A stretch of DNA of 64,000 nucleotides from Saccharopolyspora gloriosae (GCF_014203325.1 NZ_JACHIV010000001.1:5147501-5211500), one strand, 5' to 3'; shown: positions 8,303-18,302, numbered from the stretch's first letter. Program-made: numbers and translations. Notes: generated by a model not told the origin, from the letters alone.

Positions 8303-8732
8303 CGCGCACCTCCTGCGCCGCCAGCACCAGCTGGTGCTGCTCGCCGGAGTCGACGACGACTCCGACGCTCGGTGGCAGGTAGTGCTCGAACAGCCGCTTC
8401 GCGGGCAGCGACACGGTGTTCACCGAACCGTCCGCGTCCGCCATCCCGGCCGCACCGGCGTAGTCGGCGACCCGTTGCCGCGTCGAGAACACGGGCAGCC
8501 ATTCGCGACCGCCGAGCAGCACCGTGGTGGCCTCGGCGTGCAGGTGGACCGTCGCGTTGCGCAAGGTCGAGAGCAGCAGCGTCGGGTCCGGGCGTTCCTC
8601 CGCCGCCTGCCAGCGGCGCGCCGCCAGCACCAGCACCGGTTCGGGTTCCGGCGGAGGCGCCGGCGCCTGCTCCGGGGGAGGCTTAGGAACAGGTCCGAGG
8701 AGATCCCCGGACAGCGTCAGCACCTCACGCAT
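8295..8732 (-). CDS. SseB-like domain protein
   Basis: This 145-residue protein has a short Pro-rich segment (about 17-33) followed by a domain resembling the SseB N-terminal fold: PVLVLAARRWQAAEE, a central LLGGREWLPVFSTRQRVADY strand-helix and a hydrophobic C-terminal part. Proteins with this domain are often encoded with type VII secretion genes in actinomycetes, and their function there is unclear. It is the first gene of the leftward group. A GGCGG stretch before the ATG gives only a weak ribosome site. Confidence 0.6.
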   Translation of the reverse strand: MREVLTLSGDLLGPVPKPPPEQAPAPPPEPEPVLVLAARRWQAAEERPDPTLLLSTLRNATVHLHAEATTVLLGGREWLPVFSTRQRVADYAGAAGMADADGSVNTVSLPAKRLFEHYLPPSVGVVVDSGEQHQLVLAAQEVRDA

Positions 8733-8890
8733 CCAGCACCGCCAACATCCTGACCAGCACGTTCATCCGCGTTCTTCCCTTCCGCACCGCCCATTCCCGG
8801 CGCCGGCGACCGCCTCCCCCATGAGATGATCTCCAGCGCCCGGAGGACGCTAACAGCGCGGATTCACGCGCGTGGCCACTTCGGAGAACG

Positions 8891-9148
8891 TCACACGGAA
8901 CCCGCACCGCGCAGCGCGGCGAGGAAGTCCGCCCACCGCCGAGCGGGCACGACGAGCACCCCGGTCTCCGGCGACTTGGAGTCCCGAACCCCGACGAAGC
9001 CCCCACCGGGGGCGACCTCGACGCAGTTGGCGGTGTCCGCGCTGCGGCTGGACTTTCGCCAGTTGAACGCCACCTCTACGCAGTTGGCAGTGGTTGCGCT
9101 GCGACTGGACTTCCGCCAGCGGACTTGCTCAACGTGAAGCTGCTTCAT
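8891..9148 (-). CDS. DUF397 protein with internally duplicated motif
   Basis: This 85-residue protein is of the DUF397 family, small proteins nearly always paired with an XRE-DUF5753 regulator. The hallmark WRKSSRS...NCVEVA block occurs twice in tandem, instead of once, followed by the normal tail VGVRDSKSPETGVLVVPARRWADFL. The duplication is a 57-base direct repeat (9015-9071 and 9072-9128). The XRE gene lies 12 bases upstream in the same direction, so the two form an operon. By analogy with Streptomyces pairs, a regulator-modulator or toxin-antitoxin-like relation is possible. Confidence 0.9.
   Translation of the reverse strand: MKQLHVEQVRWRKSSRSATTANCVEVAFNWRKSSRSADTANCVEVAPGGGFVGVRDSKSPETGVLVVPARRWADFLAALRGAGSV
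9015..9128. repeat. 57-base tandem duplication inside the DUF397 gene
   Basis: Unit 1 (9015-9071) and unit 2 (9072-9128) are in-frame direct repeats of 19 codons, differing at a small number of mostly silent positions. They duplicate the conserved N-terminal DUF397 motif. The divergence shows that the event is not very recent. Confidence 0.85.
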
Positions 9149-9160
9149 GCACGAAGGATG

Positions 9161-10021
9161 TCACCCATGCTGCTCACGTTGAACAGCTAGATGACGCAGG
9201 TACTCGACGGTCTTCTCCGGTGGAAACGCAATCGTCGATAGCTCCTCCCACGCCGCGCGGTAGAGATCGAGATGCTCTTCTTCTTCAAGGAACAGACTGG
9301 AGGACAACTGTTCCAACCAGACCAAGCTCGGCTCGTCGTCGTACTCAAGCAGGATGAACGCCCCGGCCATGGCTGCATGAAAACTGACATCGGCCGGCAA
9401 GACCTGAACGGTCACGTTCGGCCGCGTGGCCTCGTCCGACAAGTGCCGAAGTTGCCGCGTCAGAGCCCCAGATTCCCCGAAGGGCCTGGTCAGGACTGAC
9501 TCTTCGAGGATGACGTGCAGTTCCAGCGGTTGCGTTTTGGACAAGAGTCCTCGCCGCGCCATCCTGCTGGACACCAGCTCGTCTACCTCTCGGTTCAGCA
9601 GAGAACCGCCCGTAGCCCGAATGATCGAAGTGGCGTATTCGGAGGTTTGCAGCAGGCCGGGGATGCCGAGCGGTTCGTAATGCCGCAACCCCGTCGCTTC
9701 GTCCTCGAAGTCGCTCCAGGTCTGCCAGTCCGCCGGGAAGTGCGCGTTGCGCGTGCGCAACCAGCTGCGCTGCTCCGCGTGGCGGGCGATGTCGAGGAGT
9801 TCGACGCGGCGCTGCTGGGTCACCTGGTAGAAGTCGAGCACCTTCTCCAGGTCGTCCAGGTAGATGCCGATCTCGCAGGTCTCGATCCGGTTGATCTTGC
9901 TGCCGGACATGCCGAGCTCCTTGCCGACTTCAGCGGCACTGACGCCCTTCTCGGCGCGAATCTTGCGCAGGGTCTGCGCGAGACGACGGGACCGGGCGGA
10001 CGGTCCGGGACGGCGAGGCAT
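9161..10021 (-). CDS. Helix-turn-helix regulator, XRE family with DUF5753
   Basis: This 286-residue DNA-binding protein has an N-terminal XRE helix-turn-helix (about 14-70, with LRKIRAEKGVSAAEVGKELGMSGSKINRIE). The C-terminal DUF5753 domain is recognised by EPLGIPGLLQTSEYATSII and PFGESGALTRQLRHLSD. Such proteins are common in actinomycetes and act in development and stress together with a DUF397 partner, which follows 12 bases downstream. The ATG at 10021 is chosen over a TTG one codon earlier. Palindromes between this gene and the divergent small gene are candidate binding sites. Confidence 0.9.
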   Translation of the reverse strand: MPRRPGPSARSRRLAQTLRKIRAEKGVSAAEVGKELGMSGSKINRIETCEIGIYLDDLEKVLDFYQVTQQRRVELLDIARHAEQRSWLRTRNAHFPADWQTWSDFEDEATGLRHYEPLGIPGLLQTSEYATSIIRATGGSLLNREVDELVSSRMARRGLLSKTQPLELHVILEESVLTRPFGESGALTRQLRHLSDEATRPNVTVQVLPADVSFHAAMAGAFILLEYDDEPSLVWLEQLSSSLFLEEEEHLDLYRAAWEELSTIAFPPEKTVEYLRHLAVQREQHG

Positions 10022-10080
10022 CAACGATCTCCTGTCGTTGCGGGGAATGTGCTCCCAGCCTGGCAGGAATGATCAGCTTC

Positions 10081-10127
10081 CGCGATCACTCGATCGCGTA
10101 ATTGCGCGCCTTCTTGCGTTCACGCAA
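10081..10127. promoter_or_regulatory. Candidate operators between XRE and divergent gene
   Basis: Two inverted repeats lie in the 143-base divergent promoter region: CGCGATC-actc-GATCGCG (10081-10098) and TTGCGT-tc-ACGCAA (10114-10127). The second is also part of a wider AATTGCG/CGCAATT pair. They are placed where a regulator could control both directions. Binding by the adjacent XRE protein is inference. Confidence 0.45.
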
Positions 10128-10164
10128 TTCTTGAAAGCGTGATCCACAACCCCAGGAGGCAGTG

Positions 10165-10458
10165 ATGGACGAGAAGATCGCGCGGTTCGGTTCCGAGAGT
10201 CCGCAGCGGGAGTGGCTGTGCCGGTGCAGCGACGACGACGAGGAGATGGCCGTCTGCACCGTCGGGGTCGCCTCCGGCGACGTCGAGGTCTTCGGCCCGG
10301 AGTACCAGGGCTACTTCCGCTTGCGCTACAGCGAGATCGCAGTCTTCCGGCACGCGCTGGACGAGGCGATCACCGTGGCCGAACAGGACCTCGCCAGGAA
10401 AGCGCGGCTAGGAACTCGGAGCTCGAACCTTGAAGGTGGTCCTGCGGACGTTAAGTGA
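10165..10458 (+). CDS. Small acidic protein of unknown function, divergent from XRE regulator
   Basis: This 97-residue soluble protein is not recognised. It starts at ATG 10165 with AGGAGG five bases upstream; the GTG one codon before would be too close to that site. The sequence is rich in Asp/Glu near residues 24-30 and has a cysteine pair WLCRCSDDD. Single genes of this kind often sit divergently beside XRE-DUF5753/DUF397 pairs, so regulation by the neighbour is plausible. A hairpin follows at 10479-10511. Confidence 0.65.
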   Translation: MDEKIARFGSESPQREWLCRCSDDDEEMAVCTVGVASGDVEVFGPEYQGYFRLRYSEIAVFRHALDEAITVAEQDLARKARLGTRSSNLEGGPADVK

Positions 10459-10478
10459 AGCGTCGCTCGGCGAAAGCT

Positions 10479-10511
10479 GGACCCGCTACCCCACGCACGT
10501 GGGACGGGTCC
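10479..10511. terminator. Hairpin between convergent genes
   Basis: An outer stem GGACCCG/CGGGTCC (10479-10485, 10505-10511) encloses an inner stem CCCACG/CGTGGG. It lies between the small + strand gene and the end of kdpE and could end transcription from either side. There is no U-run. Confidence 0.55.
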
Positions 10512-10614
10512 GCGACGCGGACTGTACTCGGTGGGCACAAGCAAGAACGAGCAGCATGCGCGGGCAAGACCAGAACAGCCAAGGGAAAGCGGCGCAGAAG
10601 GCCGAACCCGAGGC

Positions 10615-11295
10615 TCAGAGCTCGAACCGGTAGCCCATCCCCGCTTCCGTGATCAGGTGCCGGGGGCGGCTCGGGTCCGGTTCGAGTTTGCGGCGCAGTT
10701 GGGCCACGTACACGCGCAGGTAGTGGAACTCGTCCGCGTAGGCCGGGCCCCACACCTCCTGCAGCAGCTGCCGCTGCGCGACGAGCCTGCCCCGGTGGCG
10801 CACCAGGACTTCCAGCATTCCCCACTCGGTCGGCGTCAGGTGCACCTCCGCGCCCTCGCGGTGCACCTTCTTCGCCGCCAGGTCCACCTGGAACGACTCG
10901 GTCCGCACCACCGGTTCGTCCTCGGCCGCCGACACGTGCGAGCGGCGCACCGCCGCGCGCAGCCGCGCCAGGAGTTCGTCCATGCCGAAGGGTTTCGTGA
11001 CGTAGTCGTCGGCGCCGGCGTCGAGGGCGTGCACCTTGTCGGTCGACTCGGTGCGCGCGGACAGCACGATGATCGGCAGCGTCGTCCAGCCGCGCAGGCC
11101 CGCGATGACCTCGACGCCGTCCAGGTCCGGCAGGCCGAGGTCGAGCACCACCACGTCCGGTTTCGCGTCCGCCGCGACGCGCAGCGCCGTCGCCCCGTCG
11201 GGAGCCACCACGACCTCGTAGCCGTGGGCGGTGAGGTTGATGCGCAGGGCGCGCAGCAGCTGCGGCTCGTCGTCGACCACCAGGACCTTCGTCAT
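10615..11295 (-). CDS. kdpE: Two-component response regulator KdpE
   Basis: This 226-residue OmpR/PhoB-type regulator activates kdp transcription under potassium limitation. The receiver domain (1-118) has the acidic pocket VVDDEP and phospho-acceptor Asp52 in VVVLDLGLPDLDG. The winged helix (about 130-226) has the typical HYLRVYVAQLRRKLEPDPS...GMGYRF end. Its ATG overlaps the kdpD stop as ATGA, so kinase and regulator are translationally coupled. It is the last gene of the operon. A longer reading frame upstream of the ATG lies inside kdpD and is not coding. Confidence 0.95.
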   Translation of the reverse strand: MTKVLVVDDEPQLLRALRINLTAHGYEVVVAPDGATALRVAADAKPDVVVLDLGLPDLDGVEVIAGLRGWTTLPIIVLSARTESTDKVHALDAGADDYVTKPFGMDELLARLRAAVRRSHVSAAEDEPVVRTESFQVDLAAKKVHREGAEVHLTPTEWGMLEVLVRHRGRLVAQRQLLQEVWGPAYADEFHYLRVYVAQLRRKLEPDPSRPRHLITEAGMGYRFEL

Positions 11296-13793
11296 CGCCC
11301 CTCCGTCGCCACCGGCAGCGCCAGCACCATGGTGAGACCGCCGCCGGGCGTGTCCTCCGCGCGGATCGTGCCGTGCATGGCCTGCATGAAACCCTGCGCC
11401 ACGCTCAACCCCAAGCCGACACCGGGCGGGCCCGTGTCCGCGTGGCCGTCGAGGCGTTCGAACGGGGCGAACACGGCCTCCGCGGCGTCCTCGGGCAGGC
11501 CGGGGCCGTGATCGACGATGCGCAGCTCCACCCACCGGGCGTGCTCGCTGGCCCGCACGCTCACCCGGTCGCCGCCGTACTTCACCGCGTTCTGCACGAC
11601 GTTCGCGATGACCCGCTCCAGCAGTCCGACGTCGGCGAGCACGGCGGGCAGCGACTCGTCGGTGTCGACCTCGACGCGCTCGCGGCCCTCCAACCCGGCC
11701 AGCGCTCCCGCGACGACCTGGTCGTAGCCCACCGGGTGCAGCTGCGGCACGATCGCGCCCGTCGCCAACCGGGACGAATCCAGCAGGTTGTCCACCAGAT
11801 CCGTCAGCCGATCAGTGGATTCCTCCACGCCCGCCAGCAGCTCCGCCGTGTCCTGTTCGGACAGTTCCAGGCCGGGGATGCGCAGGCTGCTCACCGACGC
11901 CTTGATCGACGCCAGCGGCGTGCGCAGGTCGTGCCCCACCGCGGAGAGCAACGCCGTGCGCAGGCGGTTCGCGTCGGCTTGGCGTTGCGCCTCCGCCGTC
12001 TCCGCCACCATGCGCTGCTGGCGCAACGCGACCAGCGCCTGCCCGGCCGCCGCCTCCAGGACCGTGCGGTCGTCCGCGGGCAGCGCCCGGCCGTCGGGGC
12101 GGCTCAGCGCCAGGTGCACGTCCGGGGTCACCTCGATGTCCACATCGGACTGATCCGGTCGAGTGCACGGGCGGGCGCCGAGGGACGCGGCGATGGTCCA
12201 GCCGTCATCACCCCGCTCCAGCAACGCCGCCGACGAGAGCCCGAAGTTCTCCACCAGCTTCTCCAGCAACCTCGGCAGCGGATCGGGGTGTGTCAGCACC
12301 GTGCGCGCGTACGAGGCGAGCAGCGCGGCCTCCGTGCGGGCGCGCGCGGCGCGCTCGGCCAATCGGGCGGCGCGGTCCACCACCACCGCCACCATCAGGC
12401 CCGCGCCGATCATCGCGAACACCGTCACCAGCGTGCCCGGATGGCTCACCGCCAGCGAATGCCGCGGCTCCGTGAGGAAGAAGTTCAGCAACCCGCCCGC
12501 CAGCAGCGCCGTCGCCACCGACGGAGCGACCCCGCCGACCAGCGCCACCACCACCGTCGCCAGGAAGTAGCCGACCACGTCGGTGGAGAGCTCGAAGTTC
12601 CCCAACAGCGCGCTGAGCACCGTCACCAGCGTCGGCAGCACCACCGCCAGCCCCCAGCCCCAGGCCCGGCGCACGCGGGACAGCGGGTTGCGCGCGGGGC
12701 GGCGGAACGGGCGCGCACCGGCCTGGCCGTGCGTCACCATGTGCACGTCGATCTTCCCGGAGTGCTGCACGACCGTGGAGCCGATGCCCTCGGCGGTCAC
12801 CCGCGCCCAGCGCGAGCGCCGCGACGTGCCCACCACCAGCTGCGTCGCGTCCACGCCACGGGCGAACTCCAGCAACGCCTCCGGGACGTCGTCGCCCACC
12901 ACCGTGTGGAAGCTCGCGCCCACGTCGTCGGCGACCCGGCGGGCCCGAGCCAGGTTCGCCGGGGAGGCACCGGCCAGCCCGTCGCCGCGCAGCACGTGCA
13001 CCACCTGCAGCTCCGCGCCCGCGCGGGCGGCGATGCGGCGGGCGCGGCGGATCAGCGTCTCGCTCTCCGCTCCGCCGGTGATCGCCGCGACGACCCGCTC
13101 CCGGGCCTCCCACGTGTCGGTGATGTGGCGTTCCGCGCGGTAGCGGCGCAACGCCACGTCGACCTGGTCGGCCAGCCACAGCAGCGCCAGCTCGCGCAGC
13201 GCCGTGAGGTTGCCGGTGCGGAAGTAGTTGCCCAGCGCGGCATCCACCTTGTCGGCGGCGTAGACGTTGCCGTGCGCCAAGCGGCGCCGCAGGGCCTGCG
13301 GGGTGATGTCGGCGAGCTCGATCTGCTCGGCGCGGCGCACCACCTCGTCGGGGACCGTCTCCTGCTGGCGAACTCCGGTGATCGACTCGACGACGTCGTT
13401 GAGGCTCTCCAAATGCTGCACGTTGACCGTGGACAGCACGGTGATCCCGGCTTCGAGCAGTTCCTCGACGTCCTGCCAGCGCTTCTCGTTGCGGGAACCG
13501 GGAACGTTGGTGTGCGCGAGCTCGTCGACCACCGCGACCTGGGGTTTCCGCGCGAGGACCGCGTCGAGGTCCAGCTCGGTCACCGGCACGCCGCGGTGCA
13601 CCAGGGTGCGGCGCGGCACCTGCTCCAGGCCGTCGAGCAGCCGCCGCGTCTCCTCCCGGCCGTGCGTCTCCACCAGGCCGACGACCACGTCGGTGCCGCG
13701 CGCGCCGCGCCGCCGCGCCTCGCCGAGCATCGCGTAGGTCTTGCCCACGCCCGGCGCGGCGCCGAGGTAGATCCGCAGGTCGCCCCGCTTCAT
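11292..13793 (-). CDS. kdpD: Osmosensitive potassium sensor histidine kinase KdpD
   Basis: This membrane sensor kinase of 833 residues responds to potassium limitation or osmotic stress and phosphorylates KdpE. In order come the N-terminal KdpD domain (LRIYLGAAPGVGKTYAM Walker-type loop, then VVDELAHTNVPGSRNEKRW), a universal-stress-like domain, four hydrophobic segments, a GAF-like region, the HisKA box with SAVGHDLRTPLASIK, and the ATPase domain (DHGPGLPEDA). The start at ATG 13793 has a GGAAGG ribosome site. A GTG at 13853 that overlaps the kdpC stop as GTGA would add 20 residues and is the alternative. Confidence 0.95.
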   Translation of the reverse strand: MKRGDLRIYLGAAPGVGKTYAMLGEARRRGARGTDVVVGLVETHGREETRRLLDGLEQVPRRTLVHRGVPVTELDLDAVLARKPQVAVVDELAHTNVPGSRNEKRWQDVEELLEAGITVLSTVNVQHLESLNDVVESITGVRQQETVPDEVVRRAEQIELADITPQALRRRLAHGNVYAADKVDAALGNYFRTGNLTALRELALLWLADQVDVALRRYRAERHITDTWEARERVVAAITGGAESETLIRRARRIAARAGAELQVVHVLRGDGLAGASPANLARARRVADDVGASFHTVVGDDVPEALLEFARGVDATQLVVGTSRRSRWARVTAEGIGSTVVQHSGKIDVHMVTHGQAGARPFRRPARNPLSRVRRAWGWGLAVVLPTLVTVLSALLGNFELSTDVVGYFLATVVVALVGGVAPSVATALLAGGLLNFFLTEPRHSLAVSHPGTLVTVFAMIGAGLMVAVVVDRAARLAERAARARTEAALLASYARTVLTHPDPLPRLLEKLVENFGLSSAALLERGDDGWTIAASLGARPCTRPDQSDVDIEVTPDVHLALSRPDGRALPADDRTVLEAAAGQALVALRQQRMVAETAEAQRQADANRLRTALLSAVGHDLRTPLASIKASVSSLRIPGLELSEQDTAELLAGVEESTDRLTDLVDNLLDSSRLATGAIVPQLHPVGYDQVVAGALAGLEGRERVEVDTDESLPAVLADVGLLERVIANVVQNAVKYGGDRVSVRASEHARWVELRIVDHGPGLPEDAAEAVFAPFERLDGHADTGPPGVGLGLSVAQGFMQAMHGTIRAEDTPGGGLTMVLALPVATEGR

Positions 13794-13849
13794 CCGATCC
13801 CTTCCTGACGTGAACGGCCACCACCGATCCTGCCGCTCCTGCCGACCGC

Positions 13850-14458
13850 TCACCCGCTGTGGGCCGCGGCGACGGCGGCGTTGAGCGCGGGCACGGCGAC
13901 GGTGCGCTCGGCCACGACGCCACCCGAGGTGGACTCCGCGATGAGGCGCTGCACCTGCGGCAGCGGCAGACCCGTCGTGCGGGCGACGCGCGGCGCCTGC
14001 AACGCGGCGTAGGCGGGGCTGATGCCCGGATCGACACCGCTGGCCGAGGCGGTGACCGCGTCGGCCGGGACCGCCGCGGGCGCCACGTCCTCGCGGGCGG
14101 CGACGGCGGCTCGGCGTTCCTGCACGGCGGCGAGCTGTTCGGCGTTGTCCGCGCTCCGGTTGGAACCGCCGGACGTCGCCGGATCACCCGGGCCGAGGTT
14201 CCCCGCCGCCGACGCCGACGGCCGGGTGTGGAAGAACGGGTCCCGCGCCGGGTTCGCGGGCACCGGATCGACCCCGATCAGCTCGGAGCCGACGACCCGG
14301 CCGTCCACCACCAGCGGCGAGCCCTCCGCGTGGTCGTGCAACCCCGGCACCCGGCTCACGCCCCACACGGCCAGCGGATACCCGATGCCCAGCAGCACCG
14401 TCGCCACCAGCAGCACCCGCAACCCGGTCCCGGCCTGCCGCAACAGCGTCATGAACAT
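13850..14458 (-). CDS. kdpC: Potassium-transporting ATPase subunit KdpC
   Basis: This 202-residue single-span subunit of the high-affinity KdpFABC potassium pump stabilises the complex and helps ATP binding by KdpB. One N-terminal membrane helix (about 13-35) is followed by an extracytoplasmic domain with the family motifs DPFFHTRPSASAAG and SNRSADNAEQL. The GVDPGISPAYAALQAPRVA and GLPLPQVQRLI blocks complete it. It follows kdpB by 27 bases and precedes kdpD, which may start within its stop codon. Confidence 0.96.
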   Translation of the reverse strand: MFMTLLRQAGTGLRVLLVATVLLGIGYPLAVWGVSRVPGLHDHAEGSPLVVDGRVVGSELIGVDPVPANPARDPFFHTRPSASAAGNLGPGDPATSGGSNRSADNAEQLAAVQERRAAVAAREDVAPAAVPADAVTASASGVDPGISPAYAALQAPRVARTTGLPLPQVQRLIAESTSGGVVAERTVAVPALNAAVAAAHSG

Positions 14459-14485
14459 GATCTCCCCTCGCTTTCCGGAAACTCG

Positions 14486-16549
14486 TCAGCCCAGTCCGGG
14501 CAGGTGGCGGACGACGAGGTCGATGAGCCAGATGCCGAAGAACGGGGTGATGACTCCGCCCACGCCGAACAGCAGCAGGTTGCGGCGCAGCAGCGACGCC
14601 GCGCTCGCCGGGCGGTAGCGGACGCCGCGCAGCGCCAGCGGGATCAGCGCCACGATGATCAGCGCGTTGAAGATCACCGCCGAGATGATCGCCGAGGACG
14701 GCGTCGCCAGGTGCATCACGTTCAACCGGCCCAGCTGCGGGTGGATCGCCACGAACAGCGCGGGCAGGATGGCGAAGTACTTCGCCAGGTCGTTGGCGAT
14801 GCTGAACGTCGTCAACGCCCCGCGCGTGATGAGCAGCTGCTTGCCGATCTCCACGACCTCGATGAGCTTCGTCGGGTCGGAGTCGAGGTCCACCATGTTC
14901 CCGGCCTCCTTCGCGGCGGCCGTTCCGGTGTTCATCGCGACCCCGACGTCGGCCTGCGCGAGCGCGGGCGCGTCGTTGGTGCCGTCGCCGGTCATCGCGA
15001 CCAGCCGCCCGCCTTCCTGCTCCCGGCGGATCAGCTCCATCTTGTCCTCGGGCTTCGCCTCGGCGAGGTGGTCGTCGACGCCCGCGTCCCGCGCGATGGC
15101 GGCGGCGGTGAGCGGGTTGTCGCCGGTGACCATGACGGTGCGGATGCCCATCGCGCGCAGCTGCGCGAACCGCTGCGCCATGCCGGGTTTGACGACGTCG
15201 GACAGCCGGATCACGCCGAGCACCCGCACGGCTCCGCCACGCTCCTCCGCGACGGCAAGCGGTGTGCCGCCGTCCCGCCCGATGCCGTCGGCCACGTCGT
15301 CCACTTCGGACTCGACGGTGCCGCCGCCGGAGCGCACCCACTCGCCCACCGCGCTCACCGCGCCCTTGCGGATCCGCCTGCCGGGCAAGTCGATGCCGCT
15401 CATCCGGGTCTGCGCGGTGAACTCGACGGTCTCGCCGGATTCCGCGGGCAGGCCGCCGAAGCGCTCGCGGCAGAACTCGACGACGCTGACGCCCTCGGGC
15501 GTGGGGTCGGCGAGGCTGGACAGGCTCGCCACCTCCGCGAGCTCCCGCTCGGAGACTCCCCCGACCGGCACCAGCTCGGTGGCCCGCCGGTTGCCGAAGG
15601 TGATGGTGCCCGTCTTGTCCAGCAGCAGCGTGTCCACGTCCCCGGCGGCCTCCACCGCGCGCCCGGACTTGGCGAGCACGTTGCGCTGCACCAACCGGTC
15701 CATGCCCGCGATGCCGATCGCCGAGAGCAGCGCGCCGATCGTGGTCGGGATCAGGCACACCAGCAGCGCCGTCAGCGTCACCACCGACAGCGGCGAACCG
15801 GAGTAGCCGGCCATCGGCTGCAGCGCGGTGACCGCGAGCAGGAAGACGATCGTCAGCGTGCACAGCAGGATCGTCAGCGCGATCTCGTTCGGCGTCTTCT
15901 GCCGCCGCGCGCCTTCGACGAGCGCGATCATCCGGTCCACGAAGGTCTCGCCGGGAGCGGTGCCGATCCGCACCACGATCCGGTCCGAGAGCACCGTGGT
16001 GCCCGCGGTGACGGAACTGCGGTCACCGCCGGATTCCCGGATCACCGGCGCGGATTCTCCGGTGATGGCGGACTCGTCGACGGTGGCGATGCCTTCGACG
16101 ACGTCGCCGTCGCCGGGGATCACCTCGCCCGCCTCGACGACCACCCGGTCGCCGACGCGCAACGCGGTGCCCGCGACGGATTCCTCGCCGTGCTCGGTGA
16201 TCCGGCGTGCGACGGCTTCGGATTTGGCGCGGCGCAACGAATCGGCCTGCGCCCGGCCACGCCCTTCGGCGACCGCTTCGGCCAGGTTCGCGAACAGCAC
16301 GGTGAACCACAGCCACGCCGCGACGACGATGCTGAACACACTGGGTTCGACGACGGTCAGCGCGGTCACCAGCACCGATCCCACCCAGACCACGAACATG
16401 ACGGGGTTGGCGAGCTGGTGGCGCGGGTGCAGCTTGCGCAGCGCGCGGGGCAGCGCGGCGAGCAGCTGGCGCGGGCTGAACGCCCCGGCGGCCACGGCCC
16501 GTTCTCGGTGCGGCGCCTGCTTGTCCGGTGGGGTCAGGACGGTGGTCAT
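14486..16549 (-). CDS. kdpB: Potassium-transporting ATPase ATP-binding subunit KdpB
   Basis: This 687-residue P-type ATPase catalytic subunit hydrolyses ATP to energise potassium import through KdpA. Landmarks are the actuator motif TGES at 163-166, the phosphorylation motif DKTGTIT with Asp311, the hinge [12 protein letters not shown] and about seven membrane segments, with [17 protein letters not shown] before the phosphorylation domain. The ATG at 16549 overlaps the kdpA stop as ATGA. The reading frame is open far upstream of this ATG, but that part lies within kdpA and is not coding. Confidence 0.97.
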   Translation of the reverse strand: MTTVLTPPDKQAPHRERAVAAGAFSPRQLLAALPRALRKLHPRHQLANPVMFVVWVGSVLVTALTVVEPSVFSIVVAAWLWFTVLFANLAEAVAEGRGRAQADSLRRAKSEAVARRITEHGEESVAGTALRVGDRVVVEAGEVIPGDGDVVEGIATVDESAITGESAPVIRESGGDRSSVTAGTTVLSDRIVVRIGTAPGETFVDRMIALVEGARRQKTPNEIALTILLCTLTIVFLLAVTALQPMAGYSGSPLSVVTLTALLVCLIPTTIGALLSAIGIAGMDRLVQRNVLAKSGRAVEAAGDVDTLLLDKTGTITFGNRRATELVPVGGVSERELAEVASLSSLADPTPEGVSVVEFCRERFGGLPAESGETVEFTAQTRMSGIDLPGRRIRKGAVSAVGEWVRSGGGTVESEVDDVADGIGRDGGTPLAVAEERGGAVRVLGVIRLSDVVKPGMAQRFAQLRAMGIRTVMVTGDNPLTAAAIARDAGVDDHLAEAKPEDKMELIRREQEGGRLVAMTGDGTNDAPALAQADVGVAMNTGTAAAKEAGNMVDLDSDPTKLIEVVEIGKQLLITRGALTTFSIANDLAKYFAILPALFVAIHPQLGRLNVMHLATPSSAIISAVIFNALIIVALIPLALRGVRYRPASAASLLRRNLLLFGVGGVITPFFGIWLIDLVVRHLPGLG

Positions 16550-18207
16550 GCCAATGCCTCCGCGATCGGGCCGAGCGCCAGCGCGGGCAGGAACGTCAGC
16601 GCGGCGACGAGGACGACGGTGCCGGTGAGCAGGCCCGCGAACAGCGGACCCGTGGTCGGCAGGGTTCCGGCGGTGGCCGGGACGCGCCGCTGCCGGGCGA
16701 GCGCGCCTGCGAGCATCAGCACCGCCATGATCGGCACGAACCGGCCGAACAGCATGGCCAGCGCCAGCGTCACCTGGAAGAAGTCGCCGGTGGCGGTGAG
16801 CCCGGCGAACGCGCTGCCGTTGTTGTTGGCCGCCGAGGCGTACGCGTAGAGGACCTCGGACAGGCCGTGCGCGCCGGAATTCCCCATCGCCGCCGAAGTC
16901 GTGGGCAGCGCGATCGCGGTCCCGGTGCCGAGCAGCACCAGCGTCGGCATCACCAGGATCGACAGCGCGGCGGCGGTGATCTCGCGGCGGCCGAGCTTCT
17001 TGCCCAGGTACTCCGGGGTCCGCCCGACCATCAGCCCGGCCAGGAACACCGCGATCACGGCCAGCACCAGGATTCCGTAGAGCCCCGCTCCCACTCCGCC
17101 GGGCGCGACCTCGCCGAGCAGCATGTTCAGCAGCGCGACACCACCGCCGAGCCCGCTGAGGCTGTCGTGCGCCGAGTTCACCGCACCCGTCGAGGTTCCG
17201 GTGGTGACCACGGCGAACAGGCCGGACAGGTACGTCCCGAACCGGGCCTCCTTGCCTTCCATCGACGCGCCGGCGGCCAGCGCGGCCGGACCGTTCGGGT
17301 GCGCCTCGGCCCACCACGCGATCGCGAGCATCGCGGCGAGCAGCCCGCCCATGACCGCCAGCAGCGCCCGGCCCTGCCGCCGATCGCCGACCATCGTGGC
17401 GAAGGTGCGGGTCAGGCAGATCGGGATCAGCAGCATCAGGAACACCTGCAGCAGGTCGCTGAGACCGCCGGGGTTCGAGAACGGGTGCGCCGAGTTCGCG
17501 TTGAGCACGCCGCCACCGTTGGTGCCGAGCACCTTGATGGCCTCCTGGCTAGCGACCGGCGCGGTGGCGATCGTGTGCGGCTGCCCGTCGAGGCCCACCA
17601 CGTGCAGGCCCGGCGCGAAGCTCATCACCGCGCCGAGCGCGACCAGCAGCACCGCAGCCACGGCCGCGACGGGCAGCAGGATTCGCACCACTCCCCTGGT
17701 CAGGTCCACCCAGAAGTTCCCGATGCGGTCGGTGCCGGAGCGGCTGAACCCGCGCACCAGCGCGACGGCGACGGCCATGCCGACCGCCGCGGACAGGAAG
17801 TTCTGCACGGTGAGCCCGGCGACCTGCACGGCGTGGCCGAGCACCTGCTCCGGCACGTAGGACTGCCAGTTGGTGTTGGTCGCGAAGCTGACGGCGGTGT
17901 TGAACGCCATCGCGGGTTCGACGGCGCCGCGCCCGAAGTTCCACGGCAGCAGCGCTTGCACCCGCTGCAGCAGGTAGAGCAGCGCGACCGAGACGAACGA
18001 GAAGCCGAGCACGGCGGCGGCGTAGGTGCTCCAGCGCTGGCCGGAGTCGCCGTCGACCCGCAGCAGGCGGTAGAGCCACCGCTCCACGCGCCAGTGCCGG
18101 TCGTCGGTGTAGGTGCGCGCCATGTGGTCGCCGAAGGGGCGGTAGACCACCGCGAGGGCGAGGACGAGGAGGCCGACCTGGACCAGGCCGACCGCGAGGG
18201 TGGACAT
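16546..18207 (-). CDS. kdpA: Potassium-transporting ATPase channel-like subunit KdpA
   Basis: This 553-residue membrane subunit, related to the SKT potassium channel superfamily, selects and conducts potassium. About ten hydrophobic segments are visible. The four selectivity-filter regions can be seen at [39 protein letters not shown] and [10 protein letters not shown]. Its ATG overlaps the kdpF stop (TGATG). Length and motif order are normal for the family. Confidence 0.97.
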   Translation of the reverse strand: MSTLAVGLVQVGLLVLALAVVYRPFGDHMARTYTDDRHWRVERWLYRLLRVDGDSGQRWSTYAAAVLGFSFVSVALLYLLQRVQALLPWNFGRGAVEPAMAFNTAVSFATNTNWQSYVPEQVLGHAVQVAGLTVQNFLSAAVGMAVAVALVRGFSRSGTDRIGNFWVDLTRGVVRILLPVAAVAAVLLVALGAVMSFAPGLHVVGLDGQPHTIATAPVASQEAIKVLGTNGGGVLNANSAHPFSNPGGLSDLLQVFLMLLIPICLTRTFATMVGDRRQGRALLAVMGGLLAAMLAIAWWAEAHPNGPAALAAGASMEGKEARFGTYLSGLFAVVTTGTSTGAVNSAHDSLSGLGGGVALLNMLLGEVAPGGVGAGLYGILVLAVIAVFLAGLMVGRTPEYLGKKLGRREITAAALSILVMPTLVLLGTGTAIALPTTSAAMGNSGAHGLSEVLYAYASAANNNGSAFAGLTATGDFFQVTLALAMLFGRFVPIMAVLMLAGALARQRRVPATAGTLPTTGPLFAGLLTGTVVLVAALTFLPALALGPIAEALA

Positions 18208-18302
18208 CAGAACTTCTCCGGCCTGATCAGGGCGACGAACAGGAAGACGACGAGCAGCAGCGCGAGCGCTCCGCCCGCGATGTCGGCCACGAGCGCGATC
18301 AC
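18207..18302 (-). CDS. kdpF: Potassium-transporting ATPase small subunit KdpF
   Basis: This 31-residue, single-helix peptide ends FLFVALIRPEKF, matching the KdpF consensus tail. KdpF sits in the interface of the complex with the lipid bilayer and stabilises it. The GTG at 18302 is chosen because it overlaps the stop of the preceding 27-residue gene as GTGA. The stop overlaps the kdpA ATG as TGATG. The start is therefore fixed by coupling on both sides. Confidence 0.9.
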   Translation of the reverse strand: MIALVADIAGGALALLLVVFLFVALIRPEKF

